Assembly: GCA_004009845.1 (NCBI GenBank) | Contig: RMBW01000086.1 | Location: 1 to 64,000 of the forward strand | Length of the DNA stretch: 64,000 nt | Source of the DNA: Davidsoniella eucalypti | Lineage: Eukaryota > Ascomycota > Sordariomycetes > Microascales > Ceratocystidaceae | Direction: 5' to 3' | Shown here: positions 61,422 through 64,000 of the stretch, piece by piece | Numbering within the stretch: the first letter of the stretch is position 1 | Layout of the letters: the number at the start of each line of letters is the position of its first letter | The notes under the pieces: generated by a model | Seen by the model: the letters and a program-made list of their open reading frames with translations, nothing else | Told to the model about the DNA's origin: nothing | Databases searched by the model: none | Made by a program: the position numbers and the translations under genes

Positions 61422-64000
61422 GAGTCTGTTACTACTACACCGGCCATCTTTTTGTTTTGGTTAGTTCACTACATTTCACCTGTAATTAAGCATACATCTC
61501 GCTTTTGTTCTTCTTCTTCTTCTTTTTCGGTACACAGACCTGCTTATCTGCACTTGGCCACCCACAATGTACTATTTTGGCATTTAGACATACTAAGGTT
61601 GTAGTGCCGGTGCAACTAGAGACCTGAAGAGAAAAAAAAGCTCGTTCAGCAGAAAGAACAGAGTTCAAGAGAGAAAATAGAACAATACAAGGCAAAGACC
61701 ACGGCAAAGACAGAAATAAATAAAAATAACATGCGTATAACAACGCTTGACCACGTAGTGAACAGCACAGTTGTATACACGTGGACGCCTTGGCTCCTGG
61801 CTGAAAATGGTCTCAACACGGCCCTGCGTTTAACAAAGCACGCTAGGCGATATGCGTAGGGTGCTTGTGCTTTATGCTTGCGAGTTGTGTCTCATGATGA
61901 TAGTGACGATGATGATGATGTACATTACCTGTACCAAGACAGACCTGACTACATATGTGTACACAGATATACAACTCTGCAGCTATGTAAGGGGCCAATT
62001 GTGGTTGATGCTACTCCGGACGTTGGACAGGAGCACTTAGCCTTGCTTTATGGTCAGTCACGACCACGGCGCTGGTTCTCGCTTCGCTGGAATCGTAGGC
62101 TAGACCACCTCCAATCTCCTATATTGTCCATGCCATGCTGCATATCCCACACCTCAGTATCTATGCTACGCACGTCTACCAAGCAGCACTCTATAGGTGT
62201 ATGTGTGGAGTCAGGGTCTTTGCGCCTGATTGCCCATGCTTAATATGTATTGGTAGTGAATGATGACTTTGGTTTCGACCGAGAGGCATTGCTCCGGATG
62301 CCGCAGTCGTTCTTCTATTCCTGGGATGATCATTGGCAAACACGATATATGTACATGCACAGTATAACAGCGATCGTGCTCATCTATCTCCAGCATACAA
62401 CGTGGACTGCGACGTCACAGCGAGTCGAGGGGCTGATGCTAGCATAACAGGACGCAACTACTAGACTAGCAGTTGTAGCCAAAGCCGACCATTCTGCGTC
62501 GTCAAGTACGAGAGTCTTCATGGTTGGTCTTTAAGCTCCATGTTGGGCTCTCCGTAAGCGGGCGGGAACTTTGGATGTACTGGAGGCACCGACGGGTATC
62601 GATAGCCACAGTCAGGGTTAGGCCATATTGTGTCGATCCCGATCACTGTTTACTGCGTTGAATTCATTCTCCTTTGGTCCCTTGGAGTGGAAAAACACGG
62701 TTTTGACGCCTTTCCCCTGGCCATAAACCATGAACAACCCGAAGCAAAAGGTGTGGCACACTCTATCAGCAGTAGATTGGCCAGGTCTTCGTCTTCTTTG
62801 GATTTGCTCTAGGCAGGCTATGCCACAGACCTTGGAAGGTTTACATTCACAAGTATTCGTAGGGATAGCTCACTTGTCCTGTGATCTACCATGGCACGAC
62901 ACCTTGCTCTAGAACATTGCAAGACATGGGCTTTTTAGGTTGTTCTTTTCATTGAGTTCTTTTCGTTTCTGGCTCGGAGGTGAGGGAGTGTTGGATATCG
63001 CGTAGTTGTAGTAGGGTAGTCCTCTCTCTAGGCTCTTGAATCTTGAAGACTTGCGCCACAAGGAGGAAGATATGTAAGTATCTCTGAATAGGCGAGCGAA
63101 GGCGTTGCGGCCGAACCGTCAGACTGGGTTTTCGAATCGAGGCATTAATCTTGAACACGTTTTATCTTCCTTGTGTATTCACAGTCACCACAAGACCCCC
63201 CCCTCCAACATGAAGGCAAGAGAAGATGAAGTATGTATATAAGCTATTACTAAGCCATAAGATTGCCGGCGTACTCTGGACTGCTTCTTCTTTGTTCTTG
63301 AAAGTCTACGTGATGCCATCTTCGCGTCTTATTCTATATGTAAATACTTTACCGAGTAGTAGGCCCGGCGTTTTTTTCCCTTCCTTTTTCTTCGGCCTTC
63401 GCTACCAGCTTCATATATCGTACACTTTTGGCGTCTCATTCTTTCCTTCTCCCATGCTCATGCTGCTTGTCTTCCTAAATCCTTCCATTTCCTTCTAGCT
63501 TTGTTTTTGCTGGTAGGTTACCTGATTCCCTCTACAGTCCATTTTGCTCCCCCCTTCCTAAACCCGATCAGGACAATTATATATATGTCACTATGTACCT
63601 ATTCCTTACATAGTGCCCGCTTTTCTCTCGTTATCTCATTGCTTGTGCTTTTTATTATTCTCATCATCTGTGGTTTGAGGCTAAACTAAAAATGTCCGTA
63701 TTTGGAACCCTATGTGGCCTTGATATGCAAGTTAGTGGCACTATCCAGCAAGATCGAGATTGGGGAATGTTACTTAGCTTAGTGACTGCCGAGGTCTTTC
63801 CCGTTTTCTATGTTTGGACCCTTTCTTGTTGTTGTTAGTGCTAGTCTAAGGAAGTGCGGTGCGATAATCCATAATGGTATAGACGACTATCTCGCTATGG
63901 CATATGCTTTGTATCGTTATTCTTGATTCTGAGGCCGGAAGAAACTACTCCCACATAACACTGCTGTTGATACATACAGCCTCAAAGCACGGTAGATGCA

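Larger units (their letters stand above)
52321..64000. other. 11.7-kb region without a supportable gene
   Basis: Open frames are short, overlapping and featureless. The stretch contains a dispersed repeat copy (55129-55203), imperfect direct repeats (56138-56209), and C15, A23 and T-rich runs. Pyrimidine-rich sequence at 63370-63500 on the plus strand resembles the CT-rich leaders elsewhere in the window and could belong to a gene starting beyond the right edge, but ATGs are frequent there. Confidence 0.45.

Noticed and set aside
63692..63838. 48-codon frame near the right edge starting MSVFGTLCGL
   Set aside because: Short, no domain, no clear splice site leading on; it could be the first exon of a gene beyond the window but there is no support.
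1..64000. CRISPR array, prophage or bacterial operon structure
   Set aside because: No regularly spaced repeats or ribosome-binding sites; the genes are spliced and the sequence is fungal.

Overview
The window reads as nuclear DNA of a filamentous ascomycete (Pezizomycotina), probably one with a gene-sparse genome. The evidence is five spliced protein genes with short GT-AG introns (60-207 bp), an NsdD-type GATA factor, a group II (GNA-2/GanA-like) G-alpha subunit, CT-rich leaders on coding strands, and an intron-bearing nuclear tRNA-Val. I cannot assign a genus from sequence alone.

Layout. 1-2803: non-coding, with a tiny retroposon copy (679-735) flanked by a 13-bp duplication. 2804-3572 (+): four-membrane-span claudin-like protein. 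4307-6079 (+): ADGF/ADA2-type adenosine deaminase. 6080-31000: about 25 kb with no convincing protein gene; it holds one tRNA-Val(AAC) at 15418-15512, hairpins, dispersed short repeats, a tRNA-like relic, an integrase-like relic and a possible hAT-type miniature element. 31941-33533 (+): nsdD homologue preceded by about 800 nt of leader. 33534-42626: non-coding, with a T-rich nsdD 3' flank and a few doubtful small ORFs. 42627-45241 (-): glutamate-cysteine ligase, six exons. 50132-51515 (-): group II G-alpha, five exons. 51516-64000: leader of the G-alpha gene, then about 11.7 kb without a supportable gene, rich in homopolymer runs and holding a second copy of a 50-bp dispersed repeat.

The genes do not form a cluster or pathway. 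They are dispersed housekeeping and signalling genes: NsdD (sexual development and conidiation control), a heterotrimeric G protein subunit, the first enzyme of glutathione synthesis, a purine nucleoside deaminase and a membrane protein.

The two observations I rate highest are these. (1) The coding-strand sequence upstream of three genes is almost devoid of ATG over very long stretches: 984 nt for the glutamate-cysteine ligase, about 750 nt for G-alpha, and about 810 nt for nsdD, where the only ATG opens a two-codon uORF. This suggests unusually long 5' leaders under selection against upstream starts. (2) There is a dispersed family of very short A-tailed retroposons, with one clear target-site duplication.
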